64,000 bases of DNA from contig NZ_CP015637.1 of NCBI RefSeq assembly GCF_001708445.1, positions 1,861,001 to 1,925,000 on the forward strand. Reading direction: 5' to 3'. Numbering within the stretch: the first letter of the stretch is position 1; every line of letters starts with the position of its first letter. Below the pieces are notes generated by a model. It was not told the DNA's origin. It worked only from the letters and a program-made list of their open reading frames with translations, and searched no databases. The DNA is from Pseudomonas fluorescens. GTDB taxonomy: Bacteria; Pseudomonadota; Gammaproteobacteria; Pseudomonadales; Pseudomonadaceae. A program made the translations under genes and the position numbers. Of the stretch, positions 36,402 to 46,922 are shown piece by piece.

Positions 36402-36770
36402 ATGTCCCGCCGCTTGCCGTTGATCCTGCTGCTTATCGCCCTGCCGTTATGGCTGGCTGCCAGTTATGCCGCACGTTACGGCTTCATGGAGGATGGCCAG
36501 TGGGTTGGCATCTGTGCCGATGAGGCCAGCCGTTGGGAATGCCAGGTGCGGTCGAACCTGGGCTTGATGATTCACTTCAAAGTGATGGGCTGGGCTGCGT
36601 TGGTGACCTCGGTGCTGGCGTTTTTCGTGCCGGGTCGTGCGGGGTGGGGCTTGGCCGTGTTGGGCCTGGTGTTCGGGTTCCCGGCCCTGGCGTTGTACAA
36701 CACCACGTTTGCGGTGTTTGCGGTAGTGATTGCGGGGTTGCGGTTGGTCAGGCAGCCGCGGGGCGCCTGA
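36402..36770 (+). CDS. Small integral membrane protein
   Basis: A 122-residue protein with four predicted helices: residues 5-24, about 52-70, 76-94 and 98-114. A short outward loop holds two cysteines (GICADEASRWECQ). No family with known function is recognised. The 236 bases before it (36166-36401) hold the divergent upstream regions and no other gene. Confidence 0.75.
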   Translation: MSRRLPLILLLIALPLWLAASYAARYGFMEDGQWVGICADEASRWECQVRSNLGLMIHFKVMGWAALVTSVLAFFVPGRAGWGLAVLGLVFGFPALALYNTTFAVFAVVIAGLRLVRQPRGA

Positions 36771-36836
36771 TAGGGCTGATCCGAAGCGTAGCCCCCTCCC
36801 ACATTTGTAAGGAGAGGGCGACAGCCGATGGCGGTC

Positions 36837-38390
36837 TTAAGCCTTGCGCATCCGCAAGCACCGCCACAAGGCCACTACCATCAACACGCTGACCAGCGCC
36901 CAGCCCCATGCCTGCTGGTTGAACAGCCCTTCGCGGTACAGCTGCGGCGCAATGCCGGCACCGATGATAAAGGTCAGCAGGGCAATTTCCCGGCGCGGCC
37001 CGGTCACCGGGCGAACCAGATAGACCAAGGCGGGCAGTACCAGCGCGGCACTTGGGAAGCTGCGATAACGGGGGTCGAACACCAGTGCCAGCATCATCAC
37101 CGCGCCCGCGAACCCGGCCGTCGCCACCAGCCAACCGGCGCGGTGCTCCAGCCAGTCGAAGGCACGCGCGCGCCAACCATGGCGAGTGCTCAGGGCCAGG
37201 GTAGCATGGGCCAGCACCAGCAGGTTCAGCGCCACCAGCAAGCCGGCCCATACCCACTCATCATTAAAGCGTGCGGTCACGCGGGTGAGTTCGGCCCAGG
37301 TGCCGATAGAGCAGGCCGCGACGCCCCCCAGCAGCGGCAACAACCAGGCAGCGCAGGTGCTGCGGACGCGGCCACCGAGCACCAGGGTGCCCAGCAGGAT
37401 AAGCCCGCCCATGCCCAGCCATAGTGGCCAGTACGGCACATTGGTCACCGGGCCAGCAAGGATGCCCTTGTCCTGGCGATCCGCATCGAACAGGCCCCAG
37501 TAACCGCCTACGGCGCCTTCGCTGGCGCGCTTCCACGGTTGGTCGAAGGCTTCGATCAGGTTGTAGCGCCAGCCGTTGGCCTCAGCCATGGCGACAAAAC
37601 CACGCATGAACTTGGCTTCATTGACTCGGCTCGGCACGGCGGTTTCGCGCTGGCGGCCTTCGCTCGGCCAGCCGGTCTCGCCGATCATCACGTCCTTGGG
37701 GGCGAACTTATTGCCGAAGGTCTGGCGCACATCCCCTACATGCTTGAGCGCCTGGTCGATGCCCGACGGGTCATCTTCCCAGTACGGCAGCAGGTGAATG
37801 GTCAGGAAATCCACCGCCGGGGCGATTTCCGGGTGTTGCAGCCAGAACTCCCAGACATCGGCGTAGGTGACCGGCTGCTTGATCTGGCTTTTGACTTTAT
37901 GGATCAGCTTCACCAACTGCGCGGCGGTGACTTCCTTGCGCAGCAGGGTTTCGTTGCCGACGATCACCGAGGTCACCACGTCGGCGTTGGCATTGGCCGA
38001 GGCGATCAGGGCGTCGACTTCTTTCTCGGTGTCGACGGGGTTGCTGTTGACCCAGGCGCCGATCATCAACTTCAACCCATGCTTGCGCGCCAGGTCCGGC
38101 AAGGCTTCCAGGCCGGTCATGGAATAGGTACGGATGCATTCGAAGCGGGTGGCGAGCAGGGCCAGGTCGGCGTCCATGCGCTCGGGGCGCAGCGTGAACG
38201 GCTGGTCGAACGGCGATTGGTCCTTGTCGAATGGCGTGTAGGACGCACATTGCAGCTTGTGGCTGGCGCTGGCGACGTCCGGCAGGACCACCGGCCGGCC
38301 GAGGCCATACCAGTAGCCGACAAGGGCAAGCACGGCAAGGATCAGGGCGAAGCAATAGGGCAGGGCAGGGAAGCGGGCATTGGCGGGCAT
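36837..38390 (-). CDS. Membrane-bound GH17-type beta-glucan enzyme
   Basis: A 517-residue protein: an N-terminal signal anchor, a periplasmic glycoside hydrolase family 17 domain (residues about 35-310), then about seven membrane helices. Catalytic residues are recognisable: acid/base Glu in VGNETL and nucleophile Glu in GETGWPSEG. Such proteins act as beta-1,3-glucosyltransferases or branching enzymes in cyclic or periplasmic glucan synthesis. The start is uncertain; the frame remains open to 38474 and I chose MPANARFPAL because the hydrophobic anchor follows directly. Confidence 0.82.
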   Translation of the reverse strand: MPANARFPALPYCFALILAVLALVGYWYGLGRPVVLPDVASASHKLQCASYTPFDKDQSPFDQPFTLRPERMDADLALLATRFECIRTYSMTGLEALPDLARKHGLKLMIGAWVNSNPVDTEKEVDALIASANANADVVTSVIVGNETLLRKEVTAAQLVKLIHKVKSQIKQPVTYADVWEFWLQHPEIAPAVDFLTIHLLPYWEDDPSGIDQALKHVGDVRQTFGNKFAPKDVMIGETGWPSEGRQRETAVPSRVNEAKFMRGFVAMAEANGWRYNLIEAFDQPWKRASEGAVGGYWGLFDADRQDKGILAGPVTNVPYWPLWLGMGGLILLGTLVLGGRVRSTCAAWLLPLLGGVAACSIGTWAELTRVTARFNDEWVWAGLLVALNLLVLAHATLALSTRHGWRARAFDWLEHRAGWLVATAGFAGAVMMLALVFDPRYRSFPSAALVLPALVYLVRPVTGPRREIALLTFIIGAGIAPQLYREGLFNQQAWGWALVSVLMVVALWRCLRMRKA

Positions 38391-38722
38391 GGTCGGCTTA
38401 TCTGGGGGAGCAAAGGCGCGCATCTTACCCGGATTTAGCCCGTCCCAGTGCAGCAGCATAATTTTGACATGCAAAGTTCGGGCGGGATTGTGGCGCTATG
38501 TCCTACAAAATGACTTGCTGGCGATGTGATGTCGTTTCTTGCTTACCTGAGGTCGCGGACAGAGCAGGTCGAAGATTGGCGCAGGTTGATGATCGAAGTG
38601 TCAGCACTCCACTGATGTCGCAACAGCCGAATCGATGCGCGTGAAGGGGGCGCGGTGCACCACATAACAACAGGTTGACGTCGCTCGGCATCCGTCGGGC
38701 GCAGCACTTTCGGGGAAGTACT
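38391..38722. other. 332-bp gap without a gene before the betaine-binding protein
   Basis: This divergent upstream region should carry the promoters of the GH17 gene and the betaine-binding protein. I see no convincing open frame, REP element or clean sigma-70 pair. Confidence 0.5.
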
Positions 38723-39574
38723 ATGAAGATGCGACGACTCTTGGGCGCAGCTGCCACTCTGGTAGTTGCGATGGGCTCCACACTGGCCAGCGCCGACAGC
38801 AAGACCCTGAGCATCGGCTACGTGGACGGCTGGTCCGACAGCGTTGCCACCACCCATGTGGCGGCAGAGGTCATCAAGGAAAAGCTCGGTTATGACGTGA
38901 AACTGCAAGCGGTCGCCACCGGGATCATGTGGCAGGGTGTGGCCACCGGCAAGCTCGACGCCATGCTCTCCGCCTGGCTGCCCGTGACGCACGGTGAGTA
39001 CTGGGCCAAGAACAAGGACAAAGTGGTCGACTACGGCCCCAACTTCAAGGATGCGAAGATCGGCCTGATCGTGCCGGAGTACGTCAAGGCCAAGTCCATC
39101 GAAGACCTCAAGACCGATACCACCTTCAAGAACAAGATCGTTGGGATTGACGCCGGTTCAGGCGTGATGCTCAAGACCGACGAAGCCATCAAGGCTTATG
39201 GCCTGGACTACAAGCTGCAAGCCAGCTCCGGCGCCGCAATGATCGCCGAACTGACCCGTGCCGAAGACAAGCAGGAATCCATCGCGGTCACCGGTTGGGT
39301 GCCACACTGGATGTTCGCCAAGTGGAAACTGCGTTTCCTGGACGATCCAAAAGGGATTTATGGTGCTGCTGAAACCGTCAACAGCATCGGCAGCAAGGGC
39401 CTGGAGAAGAAAGCGCCGGAAGTCGCGGCCTTCCTGAAGAAATTCCAGTGGGCCTCCAAGGACGAAATCGGCGAAGTCATGCTGGCCATTCAAGAGGGCG
39501 CCAAGCCTGATGCAGCGGCCAAGGATTGGGTTGCAAAGCACCCTGAGCGTGTAGCCGAGTGGATCGGTAAGTAA
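38723..39574 (+). CDS. betX: Glycine betaine-binding periplasmic protein (BetX-like)
   Basis: A 283-residue OpuAC-type substrate-binding protein. Signal peptide MKMRRLLGAAATLVVAMGST, cleaved after ASA. The ligand cage is rich in Trp (GYVDGWSDS, GIMWQG, LSAWLP, GWVPHWMF). There is no permease or ATPase beside it; in P. aeruginosa the orphan binding protein BetX lies next to the same yjcH-actP pair and feeds the choline/betaine transporter core encoded elsewhere. The symbol is based on that order and on the protein type. Confidence 0.83.
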   Translation: MKMRRLLGAAATLVVAMGSTLASADSKTLSIGYVDGWSDSVATTHVAAEVIKEKLGYDVKLQAVATGIMWQGVATGKLDAMLSAWLPVTHGEYWAKNKDKVVDYGPNFKDAKIGLIVPEYVKAKSIEDLKTDTTFKNKIVGIDAGSGVMLKTDEAIKAYGLDYKLQASSGAAMIAELTRAEDKQESIAVTGWVPHWMFAKWKLRFLDDPKGIYGAAETVNSIGSKGLEKKAPEVAAFLKKFQWASKDEIGEVMLAIQEGAKPDAAAKDWVAKHPERVAEWIGK

Positions 39575-39591
39575 CAGACCCTGATATACCT

Positions 39592-39681
39592 TTGTGGGAG
39601 GGGGCTTGCCCCCGATGGCAATCTGTCAGCTATCGATGTGCTGGCTGACACACTGTCATCGGGGGCAAGCCCCCTCCCACA
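39592..39681. repeat. REP doublet (REPIN), GGGGGCTTGCCCCC type
   Basis: GTGGGAGGGGGCTTGCCCCC and its inverse, with flanking GATGGC and GTCATC, around a spacer between the betaine-binding gene and yjcH. The remaining bases to 39829 presumably hold the yjcH-actP promoter. Confidence 0.88.
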
Positions 39682-39829
39682 TTAATTTCATCCCTTGCAA
39701 ATCCTCCTGCATTCTCCCGATCCCTCGCTACACTCGATCTAAGACTAAGGTCGTCTGGAACCTCTACGGCAGCCGCATACAGTGGATACGTTCCAATAAT
39801 AAAAAAGCTGTGCTGCGAGGATAAAAACA

Positions 39830-40141
39830 ATGAACGACAGCATTTACCTCTCGATTCAAAACAGCCCGCGCTTCAAGGAGCTGGTGAGAAAAAGGGAAAG
39901 GTTCGCCTGGATTCTCTCGGCGATCATGCTAGGGCTTTACTCCGGATTCATCCTGTTGATCGCCTACGGGCCGCAAATACTGGGCGCTAAACTCAGCCCC
40001 GGTTCATCCATCACCTGGGGAATCCCCATCGGTGTCGGGCTGATTGTCTCGGCCTTTGTGCTCACCGGCATCTACGTGCGACGCGCCAACGGCGAATTCG
40101 ACGACCTGAACAATGCGATTCTCAAGGAGGCTGCGCAATGA
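39830..40141 (+). CDS. yjcH: DUF485 membrane protein YjcH
   Basis: A 103-residue two-helix membrane protein of the DUF485 family: [20 protein letters not shown], then a second helix ([20 protein letters not shown]) and [13 protein letters not shown]. It is nearly always cotranscribed with actP; here its stop overlaps the actP start by 4 bases. It may support the symporter, but its exact role is unknown. Confidence 0.92.
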   Translation: MNDSIYLSIQNSPRFKELVRKRERFAWILSAIMLGLYSGFILLIAYGPQILGAKLSPGSSITWGIPIGVGLIVSAFVLTGIYVRRANGEFDDLNNAILKEAAQ

Positions 40142-41796
40142 TCCGTCGTCTATTGGCTGTATTCGGCGCTTCGGTCTTCGCGCCCGCTGTCTGGGCGGCG
40201 GATGCATTGACCGGTGAAGTGCACAAACAACCGCTGAATATTCCAGCGATCCTGATGTTCGTGGCCTTTGTCGGCGCGACATTGTGCATTACCTATTGGG
40301 CATCCAAGCGCAACAAGTCGGCGGCCGACTACTACGCGGCCGGCGGCAAGATCACCGGTTTCCAGAACGGCCTGGCGATTGCCGGCGACTATATGTCGGC
40401 CGCGTCCTTCCTGGGGATTTCCGCACTGGTCTATACCTCTGGCTACGATGGCCTGATCTACTCGATCGGCTTCCTGGTGGGCTGGCCGATCATTTTGTTC
40501 CTGATCGCCGAGCGCCTGCGTAACCTGGGCAAATACACGTTTGCCGACGTGGCGTCCTACCGCCTCGGGCAAACCCAGATCCGCAGCCTGTCGGCGTGTG
40601 GCTCGCTGGTGGTGGTTGCGTTCTACCTGATTGCGCAGATGGTTGGCGCGGGCAAGCTGATCCAACTGCTGTTCGGCCTGGATTACCATGTGGCGGTGAT
40701 CCTGGTGGGTATCCTGATGTGCATGTACGTGCTGTTCGGCGGCATGCTGGCAACCACCTGGGTGCAGATCATCAAGGCCGTGCTGCTGTTGTCCGGTGCC
40801 TCGTTCATGGCGCTGATGGTGATGAAGCACGTCAACTTCGACTTCAACATGCTGTTTTCCGAGGCGATCAAGGTTCACCCTAAAGGTGAGGCGATCATGA
40901 GCCCCGGCGGTTTGGTGAAAGACCCGATCTCGGCATTGTCCCTGGGCCTGGCGCTGATGTTCGGTACTGCCGGCCTGCCGCACATCCTGATGCGCTTCTT
41001 CACGGTGAGCGATGCCAAGGAAGCGCGTAAGAGCGTGCTGTATGCCACTGGCTTTATCGGCTACTTCTACATCCTGACCTTCATCATCGGCTTCGGCGCG
41101 ATCCTGCTGGTCAGTACCAACCCGGCGTTCAAGGATGCGGCAGGTGCCTTGCTGGGCGGTAACAACATGGCGGCGGTGCACCTGGCCAATGCGGTGGGCG
41201 GCAGTATCTTCCTGGGCTTCATCTCGGCCGTGGCGTTTGCCACCATCCTGGCAGTGGTAGCCGGCTTGACCCTCGCGGGTGCCTCGGCGGTGTCCCATGA
41301 CCTGTACGCCAGTGTGATCAGGAAAGGCAGGGTCAACGAGAAGGACGAGATCCGCGTCTCGAAGATCACCACCATCGCCCTGGCGGTGCTGGCTATCGGC
41401 CTGGGTATCCTGTTCGAAAGCCAGAACATTGCGTTCATGGTCGGCCTGGCGTTCTCCATCGCCGCCAGCTGTAACTTCCCGGTGTTGCTGCTTTCCATGT
41501 ACTGGAAGAATCTCACCACCCGTGGCGCGATGATCGGCGGCTGGTTGGGCCTGGTCAGCGCGGTGGGCCTGATGATCCTGGGGCCAACCATTTGGGTCTC
41601 GATCCTGCACCATGAGAAAGCGATCTTCCCGTATGAATATCCGGCGTTGTTCTCGATGATCATTGCGTTCATCGGTATCTGGTTCTTCTCCATCACCGAC
41701 AAGTCGGCGGCGGCAGTCAAGGAACGTGCGCTGTACTTCCCGCAGTTTGTGCGTTCGCAGACTGGCCTGGGGGCGAGTGGGGCGGTTTCTCACTAA
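40138..41796 (+). CDS. actP: Cation/acetate symporter ActP
   Basis: A 552-residue sodium:solute symporter (SSS) with about 13-14 helices. Features: [29 protein letters not shown] near residue 63, [16 protein letters not shown] near residue 278, and [19 protein letters not shown], all typical of ActP. It imports acetate and other short monocarboxylates. A signal-like N-terminus ([11 protein letters not shown]) is also normal for the family. Strong terminator downstream. Confidence 0.93.
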   Translation: MIRRLLAVFGASVFAPAVWAADALTGEVHKQPLNIPAILMFVAFVGATLCITYWASKRNKSAADYYAAGGKITGFQNGLAIAGDYMSAASFLGISALVYTSGYDGLIYSIGFLVGWPIILFLIAERLRNLGKYTFADVASYRLGQTQIRSLSACGSLVVVAFYLIAQMVGAGKLIQLLFGLDYHVAVILVGILMCMYVLFGGMLATTWVQIIKAVLLLSGASFMALMVMKHVNFDFNMLFSEAIKVHPKGEAIMSPGGLVKDPISALSLGLALMFGTAGLPHILMRFFTVSDAKEARKSVLYATGFIGYFYILTFIIGFGAILLVSTNPAFKDAAGALLGGNNMAAVHLANAVGGSIFLGFISAVAFATILAVVAGLTLAGASAVSHDLYASVIRKGRVNEKDEIRVSKITTIALAVLAIGLGILFESQNIAFMVGLAFSIAASCNFPVLLLSMYWKNLTTRGAMIGGWLGLVSAVGLMILGPTIWVSILHHEKAIFPYEYPALFSMIIAFIGIWFFSITDKSAAAVKERALYFPQFVRSQTGLGASGAVSH

Positions 41797-41815
41797 GGTA
41801 GTCGCTGGATAAGGA

Positions 41816-41849
41816 AATGCCCCGGTCGAAAGGCCGGGGCATTTTTTTT
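41816..41849 (+). terminator. actP terminator
   Basis: ATGCCCCGG-TCGAAAGG-CCGGGGCAT followed by eight T residues, 20 bases after the actP stop. Confidence 0.93.
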
Positions 41850-41877
41850 CTGGGGTTCCGGGTTGTCTGTACCAATG

Positions 41878-41967
41878 TCATCGGGGGCAAGCCCCCTCTC
41901 ACCGTTAACCGAGTACATCATTTGGAATGCAGTTCAATGTGGGAGGGGGCTTGCCCCCGATGGCGGT
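41878..41967. repeat. REP doublet in reversed orientation
   Basis: TCATCGGGGGCAAGCCCCCT and GTGGGAGGGGGCTTGCCCCC are arranged with the ATCG ends outward, like the element at 25171. The left arm has a one-base change (CTCTCAC). It lies between the actP and gltA terminators. Confidence 0.85.
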
Positions 41968-41985
41968 AGACCAGGCGGCACAAAC

Positions 41986-42016
41986 AAAAACGGCCTCCAC
42001 TGAGGGAGGCCGTTTT
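41986..42016 (-). terminator. gltA terminator
   Basis: On the minus strand AAAACGGCCTCC-CTCAGT-GGAGGCCGTTTTT, a strong stem with a terminal T-run, 20 bases after the gltA stop. Confidence 0.92.
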
Positions 42017-42035
42017 CGGTGCAACTAAGCGATGC

Positions 42036-43325
42036 TTACTTGCGATCTTCCAGCTTGGTGATGTCACGCGACTCGTAGCCGGTGTACAGCTGGCGCGGGC
42101 GGCCAATCTTGTACGGGCTGGAGAGCATTTCTTTCCAGTGGGAGATCCAGCCCACGGTCCGCGCCAGGGCGAAGATCACGGTGAACATGCTGGTTGGAAT
42201 GCCGATCGCCTTGAGGATGATCCCCGAGTAGAAGTCGACGTTCGGGTACAGCGAGCGTTCGATGAAGTACGGGTCGGTCAGGGCGATCTCTTCCAGGCGC
42301 ATGGCCAGTTCGAGTTGCGGATCGTTGTTGATGCCCAGTTCCTTCAGCACTTCGTCGCAGGTCTGCTTCATGACGGTGGCGCGTGGGTCGCGGTTCTTGT
42401 AGACCCGGTGACCGAAGCCCATCAACTTGAACGGATCGTTCTTGTCCTTGGCCTTGGCGATGAACTTGTCGATGTTCGAGACATCGCCGATTTCATCGAG
42501 CATGGTCAGTACGGCTTCGTTTGCACCGCCGTGGGCAGGGCCCCACAGTGCGGCGATACCGGCGGCAATACAGGCGAACGGGTTGGCACCCGAAGAGCCC
42601 GCCAGGCGCACGGTAGAGGTGGAGGCGTTCTGCTCGTGGTCGGCGTGGAGGATGAAGATCCGGTCCATTGCCTTGGCGAGTACCGGGCTGATCGGTTTGA
42701 TCTCGCACGGGGTGTTGAACATCATGTGCAGGAAGTTTTCCGCGTACGTCAGGTCGTTGCGCGGGTACATCATGGGTTGCCCCATGGAGTACTTGTAAAC
42801 CATTGCGGCCAGGGTCGGCATCTTGGCAACCAGGCGGATCGCGGAAATTTCGCGATGCTGCGGGTTATTGATGTCGAGGGAGTCGTGATAGAAGGCAGAC
42901 AGGGCGCCAACCACACCGCACATGACGGCCATCGGGTGGGCGTCGCGGCGGAAGCCGTTGAAGAAGGTCTTCAACTGCTCGTGAACCATGGTGTGGTTCT
43001 TGACGGTGCTGACGAACTGGGCTTTTTGCTCGGCTGTTGGCAGTTCGCCATTTAGCAGCAGGTAGCAGGTTTCCAGGTAGTCCGATTTTTCAGCCAGTTG
43101 CTCGATCGGGTAGCCCCGGTGCAGCAAAATGCCATTATCGCCATCGATATAGGTGATCTTCGACTCGCAAGAGGCGGTCGACATGAAGCCTGGGTCGAAA
43201 GTGAAACGGCCCGTGGCCGTCAGGCCCCGTACGTCGATAACATCGGGACCAACGGTGCCGGTTAAAATGGGCAGCTCGACGGGGGCTGCGCCCTCGATGA
43301 TCAACTGCGCTTTTTTGTCAGCCAT
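42036..43325 (-). CDS. gltA: Citrate synthase (type II, hexameric)
   Basis: Condenses oxaloacetate and acetyl-CoA to citrate; 429 residues, the normal length for the NADH-sensitive Gram-negative type. Motifs: [19 protein letters not shown] near residue 40, [15 protein letters not shown] with a catalytic His near residue 230, [11 protein letters not shown] near residue 265, and [14 protein letters not shown] near residue 305. Transcribed divergently from the sdh operon from a strong sigma-70 promoter. Confidence 0.97.
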   Translation of the reverse strand: MADKKAQLIIEGAAPVELPILTGTVGPDVIDVRGLTATGRFTFDPGFMSTASCESKITYIDGDNGILLHRGYPIEQLAEKSDYLETCYLLLNGELPTAEQKAQFVSTVKNHTMVHEQLKTFFNGFRRDAHPMAVMCGVVGALSAFYHDSLDINNPQHREISAIRLVAKMPTLAAMVYKYSMGQPMMYPRNDLTYAENFLHMMFNTPCEIKPISPVLAKAMDRIFILHADHEQNASTSTVRLAGSSGANPFACIAAGIAALWGPAHGGANEAVLTMLDEIGDVSNIDKFIAKAKDKNDPFKLMGFGHRVYKNRDPRATVMKQTCDEVLKELGINNDPQLELAMRLEEIALTDPYFIERSLYPNVDFYSGIILKAIGIPTSMFTVIFALARTVGWISHWKEMLSSPYKIGRPRQLYTGYESRDITKLEDRK

Positions 43326-43383
43326 GTGGCCTCCTATTTATGCTTCAAATCATCAGACAGACCCCCCACGCAGGGCCCGCACC

Positions 43384-43411
43384 ACTATAGTGAGATAAAT
43401 TCAGATGTCAA
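43384..43411 (-). promoter_or_regulatory. gltA sigma-70 promoter
   Basis: On the minus strand, a perfect -35 TTGACA (43411-43406), a 16-base spacer and -10 TATAGT (43389-43384). It lies about 59 bases upstream of the gltA start codon. Confidence 0.8.
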
Positions 43412-43525
43412 TTTGCCTAAAGTCTTGCTCCAGAAGGCTTTAACCGTACTTTTTCCTCGAAATTGACTGCCATTTACGCCTTTTATCCCTCCAGCGCAAT
43501 CCGCTATTAGGGTGAGGTGCGCGCG

Positions 43526-43554
43526 TTGTCATTAGTAACCTAACTGTCTATACT
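43526..43554 (+). promoter_or_regulatory. sdhCDAB operon sigma-70 promoter
   Basis: TTGTCA (43526-43531), a 17-base spacer and TATACT (43549-43554), close to the consensus, about 137 bases before the sdhC start. With the gltA promoter this accounts for the 365-base divergent gap 43326-43690; the remaining leader may hold regulator or small-RNA sites that I cannot assign. Confidence 0.75.
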
Positions 43555-43690
43555 CGGCCACCGACCGCCAAGGGCTTTTGGGCTTGCTTTCATTGGGGGT
43601 CGCACTCCCTGGGTGGTGCTTACCTGACCAGTGCACTCCCCTACAACTTTGCCCTGATTGTTAGGGGCTCTTCAGTGTGAAAAAAAAGCC

Positions 43691-44068
43691 GTGAAGAATA
43701 GCCAACGACCTGTAAACCTTGACCTAAGGACCATCAAACTCCCCATCACCGGCGTTACGTCGTTCCTGCACCGTGTTTCCGGCATCATCCTGTTCCTGGG
43801 CCTGGGCATCATGCTTTATGCATTGAGCAAATCCCTGGGTTCCGAGGAAGGTTATGCCGAGGTGAAGGCATGCTTGACCAGCCCGCTGGCCAAGTTCGTA
43901 GCATGGGGCCTCCTGTCCGCTCTGCTTTATCACCTGGTAGCCGGCGTGCGCCACTTGATTATGGATATGGGCATCGGTGAGACGCTGGAAGGCGGCCGCC
44001 GCGGCTCGAAAATCGTCATCGCCATTTCCGTGGTGCTGATCGTTCTGGCAGGAGTTTGGATATGGTAA
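43691..44068 (+). CDS. sdhC: Succinate dehydrogenase cytochrome b556 subunit
   Basis: Membrane anchor that, with SdhD, holds haem b and the quinone site; 125 residues, three helices. Family motifs are RPVNLDLRTIKLPITGVTSFLHR near the N-terminus (split here by one-residue variants) and YHLVAGVRHLIMDMG with the haem-ligand His. The start is a GTG (MKNSQRPVNL); upstream in-frame codons have no ribosome site of note. The stop overlaps sdhD. Confidence 0.95.
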   Translation: MKNSQRPVNLDLRTIKLPITGVTSFLHRVSGIILFLGLGIMLYALSKSLGSEEGYAEVKACLTSPLAKFVAWGLLSALLYHLVAGVRHLIMDMGIGETLEGGRRGSKIVIAISVVLIVLAGVWIW

Positions 44069-44430
44069 CCAGCGTAACGAATCTGTCGCGTTCGGGCCTC
44101 TATGACTGGATGGCACAGCGTGTGTCTGCGGTCGTTCTCGCGGCTTATTTCATTTTCCTGATCGGATACCTCGTCGCAAACCCGGGCATTGGCTATGAGC
44201 AATGGCACGGGTTGTTTTCCCACAATGCGATGCGAATCTTCAGTCTGCTGGCCCTTGTAGCCCTGGGCGCTCACGCCTGGGTCGGCATGTGGACCATCGC
44301 GACCGACTACCTGACGCCGATGGCGCTGGGCAAGCCCGCGACCGCAGTACGGTTTCTCTTCCAGGCAGTATGCGGCGTCGCGATGTTCGCTTACTTCGTC
44401 TGGGGTGTGCAGATTCTTTGGGGTATCTGA
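44062..44430 (+). CDS. sdhD: Succinate dehydrogenase hydrophobic anchor subunit
   Basis: 122 residues, three helices: SGLYDWMAQRVSAVVLAAYF, then LLALVALGAHAWVGMWTIATDYL with the haem-ligand His, and a C-terminal helix ending in GVQILWGI. The ATG at 44062 overlaps the sdhC stop by 7 bases. Confidence 0.95.
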   Translation: MVTSVTNLSRSGLYDWMAQRVSAVVLAAYFIFLIGYLVANPGIGYEQWHGLFSHNAMRIFSLLALVALGAHAWVGMWTIATDYLTPMALGKPATAVRFLFQAVCGVAMFAYFVWGVQILWGI

Positions 44431-44433
44431 TCC

Positions 44434-46206
44434 ATGGCTAACATTCCAACTATTTCCTTCGACGCCATCATTATTGGTGGTGGCGGTGCTGGCATGCGCG
44501 CAGCGCTGCAGCTGGCTCAGGGTGGTCACAAGACTGCCGTGATCACCAAGGTGTTCCCGACGCGTTCCCATACCGTATCGGCCCAGGGTGGCATCACCTG
44601 CGCCATCGCGTCTGCCGACCCGAACGATGACTGGCGCTGGCACATGTACGATACCGTCAAGGGTTCCGACTACATCGGTGACCAGGATGCTATCGAATAC
44701 ATGTGTCAGGAAGGCCCGGCCGCGGTGTTCGAGCTGGACCACATGGGCCTGCCGTTCTCCCGTACCGAGCAGGGCCGTATCTACCAGCGTCCATTCGGCG
44801 GCCAGTCGAAGGATTACGGTAAAGGCGGCCAGGCTGCCCGTACATGCGCCGCCTCCGACCGTACCGGTCACGCGTTGCTGCACACCCTTTATCAGGGCAA
44901 CCTGAAAGCCGGCACCACGTTCCTGAACGAGTACTACGCGGTTGACCTGGTGAAAAACCAGGACGGCGCATTCGTCGGCGTGATCGCCATCTGCATCGAA
45001 ACCGGTGAAACCACCTATATCCGCGCCAAGGCGACTGTTCTGGCGACCGGTGGTGCAGGCCGTATCTACGCTTCGACTACCAATGCCCTGATCAACACCG
45101 GTGACGGCGTCGGCATGGCACTGCGTGCAGGCGTGCCGGTACAGGACATCGAAATGTGGCAGTTCCACCCGACCGGTATTGCCGGCGCTGGTGTACTGGT
45201 TACCGAAGGTTGCCGTGGTGAAGGTGGCTACCTGATCAACAAGAACGGCGAGCGTTTCATGGAGCGCTATGCTCCGAACGCGAAAGACCTTGCCGGTCGT
45301 GACGTTGTAGCCCGTTCGATGGTCAAGGAAATCATTGCCGGTAACGGCTGTGGCCCGAATGGCGACCACGTGCTGCTCAAGCTCGATCACCTTGGCGAAG
45401 AAGTGCTGCACAGCCGCCTGCCAGGTATTTGCGAGCTGTCCAAGACGTTCGCGCACGTTGATCCGGTCGTTGCCCCGGTTCCGGTTGTTCCGACTTGCCA
45501 CTATATGATGGGCGGTGTTCCGACCAACATTCATGGCCAGGCGATCACCCAGAACGCAGACGGTGTGGACGAGATCATCCATGGTCTGTTCGCCGTGGGC
45601 GAAGTGGCTTGCGTATCGGTTCACGGCGCCAACCGCCTGGGCGGCAACTCGCTGCTCGACCTGGTGGTATTCGGTCGTGCTGCTGGCCTGCACCTGGAAA
45701 AGGCGCTGACCGACGGCATCGAATACGATGACGCTACCGACGCCAACATCGAAGCGGCCCTGGCACGTCTGACCGCTCTGAACGAGCGTACTGATGGCGA
45801 GGACGTGGCTACCCTGCGTCGCGAGCTGCAAAGCTGCATGCAGAACTACTTCGGTGTATTCCGTACTGGCGAATACATGCAGAAGGGTATTGCCCAGCTG
45901 GCTGACCTGCGCAAGCGTATCGCCAACGTCAAGATCAACGATAAGAGCCAGGCGTTCAACACCGCTCGTATCGAAGCCCTTGAGCTGCAAAACCTGCTGG
46001 AAGTGGCCGAAGCGACTGCGATTGCCGCTGAGGTTCGTAAGGAATCCCGTGGTGCTCACGCTCGTGAAGACTATGAAGATCGCGACGACGAGAACTGGCT
46101 GTGCCACACCCTGTACTTCCCGGGTGAAAAGCGCGTTGCCAAGCGTGCCGTGAACTTCTCGCCGAAGACGGTTCCGACGTTTGAACCGAAGATTCGGACT
46201 TACTAA
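44434..46206 (+). CDS. sdhA: Succinate dehydrogenase flavoprotein subunit
   Basis: Catalytic subunit oxidising succinate to fumarate with covalently bound FAD; 590 residues. N-terminal FAD-binding [20 protein letters not shown]-attachment His in [10 protein letters not shown] near residue 48; active-site [11 protein letters not shown] near residue 245; [19 protein letters not shown] near residue 395. Encoded 3 bases after sdhD. Confidence 0.97.
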   Translation: MANIPTISFDAIIIGGGGAGMRAALQLAQGGHKTAVITKVFPTRSHTVSAQGGITCAIASADPNDDWRWHMYDTVKGSDYIGDQDAIEYMCQEGPAAVFELDHMGLPFSRTEQGRIYQRPFGGQSKDYGKGGQAARTCAASDRTGHALLHTLYQGNLKAGTTFLNEYYAVDLVKNQDGAFVGVIAICIETGETTYIRAKATVLATGGAGRIYASTTNALINTGDGVGMALRAGVPVQDIEMWQFHPTGIAGAGVLVTEGCRGEGGYLINKNGERFMERYAPNAKDLAGRDVVARSMVKEIIAGNGCGPNGDHVLLKLDHLGEEVLHSRLPGICELSKTFAHVDPVVAPVPVVPTCHYMMGGVPTNIHGQAITQNADGVDEIIHGLFAVGEVACVSVHGANRLGGNSLLDLVVFGRAAGLHLEKALTDGIEYDDATDANIEAALARLTALNERTDGEDVATLRRELQSCMQNYFGVFRTGEYMQKGIAQLADLRKRIANVKINDKSQAFNTARIEALELQNLLEVAEATAIAAEVRKESRGAHAREDYEDRDDENWLCHTLYFPGEKRVAKRAVNFSPKTVPTFEPKIRTY

Positions 46207-46217
46207 GGGTGGCTGCC

Positions 46218-46922
46218 ATGTTGAAAGTCAGTGTTTATCGCTACAACCCTGATCAGGACGCTGCGCCGTTCATGCAGGAGTTCCAGGTCGATACCGGTGG
46301 TAAAGACCTGATGGTGCTGGATGTATTGGCCCTGATCAAAGAGCAGGACGAAGGTTTCTCCTATCGTCGCTCTTGCCGTGAAGGTGTGTGCGGGTCCGAC
46401 GGCATGAACATCAACGGCAAGAACGGCCTGGCGTGCATCACGCCGCTGTCCGCCGTTGTTAAAGGCAACAAGCTGATCGTTCGTCCACTGCCAGGTTTGC
46501 CGGTTATCCGTGACCTGGTCGTCGATATGAGCATCTTCTACAAGCAATACGAGAAAGTTAAGCCATTCCTGCAGAACGACACGCCGGCTCCGGCCATCGA
46601 ACGTCTGCAGTCCCCGGAAGAGCGTGAAAAGCTCGATGGCCTGTACGAGTGCATCCTGTGCGCTTGCTGCTCGACGTCGTGCCCATCCTTCTGGTGGAAC
46701 CCGGACAAGTTCCTGGGCCCAGCCGCTCTGCTGCAAGCGTACCGCTTCCTGGCAGACAGCCGTGACACCAAGACTGCCGAGCGTCTGGCTTCACTGGATG
46801 ACCCGTTCAGCGTATTCCGCTGCCGCGGGATCATGAACTGCGTCAACGTATGTCCCAAAGGCTTGAACCCGACTAAAGCCATTGGTCACATCCGTAACAT
46901 GTTGCTGCAAAGCGGCGTGTAA
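46218..46922 (+). CDS. sdhB: Succinate dehydrogenase iron-sulfur subunit
   Basis: Passes electrons from FAD to the quinone; 234 residues. 2Fe-2S ligands in CREGVCGSDGMNI (about residue 56) with a fourth Cys in GLACIT; 4Fe-4S and 3Fe-4S ligands in CILCACCSTSCP and CRGIMNCVNVCPKG. I start at MLKVSVYRYNP, one Met in from the longer MAAMLK frame. The gap to sucA (261 bases) holds no gene I can see. Confidence 0.97.
   Translation: MLKVSVYRYNPDQDAAPFMQEFQVDTGGKDLMVLDVLALIKEQDEGFSYRRSCREGVCGSDGMNINGKNGLACITPLSAVVKGNKLIVRPLPGLPVIRDLVVDMSIFYKQYEKVKPFLQNDTPAPAIERLQSPEEREKLDGLYECILCACCSTSCPSFWWNPDKFLGPAALLQAYRFLADSRDTKTAERLASLDDPFSVFRCRGIMNCVNVCPKGLNPTKAIGHIRNMLLQSGV

Noticed and set aside
36771..36836. 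A full REP doublet after the small membrane protein gene.
   Set aside because: Only a half arm (GCCCCCTCCCACATTTG) is present; it is a fragment and was not listed as an element.
43930..46107. A 725-codon open frame on the minus strand across sdhCDA.
   Set aside because: It lies antisense to sdhA and neighbours, which match their families over full length; long antisense frames are common in GC-rich genomes and the translation has no family motif.
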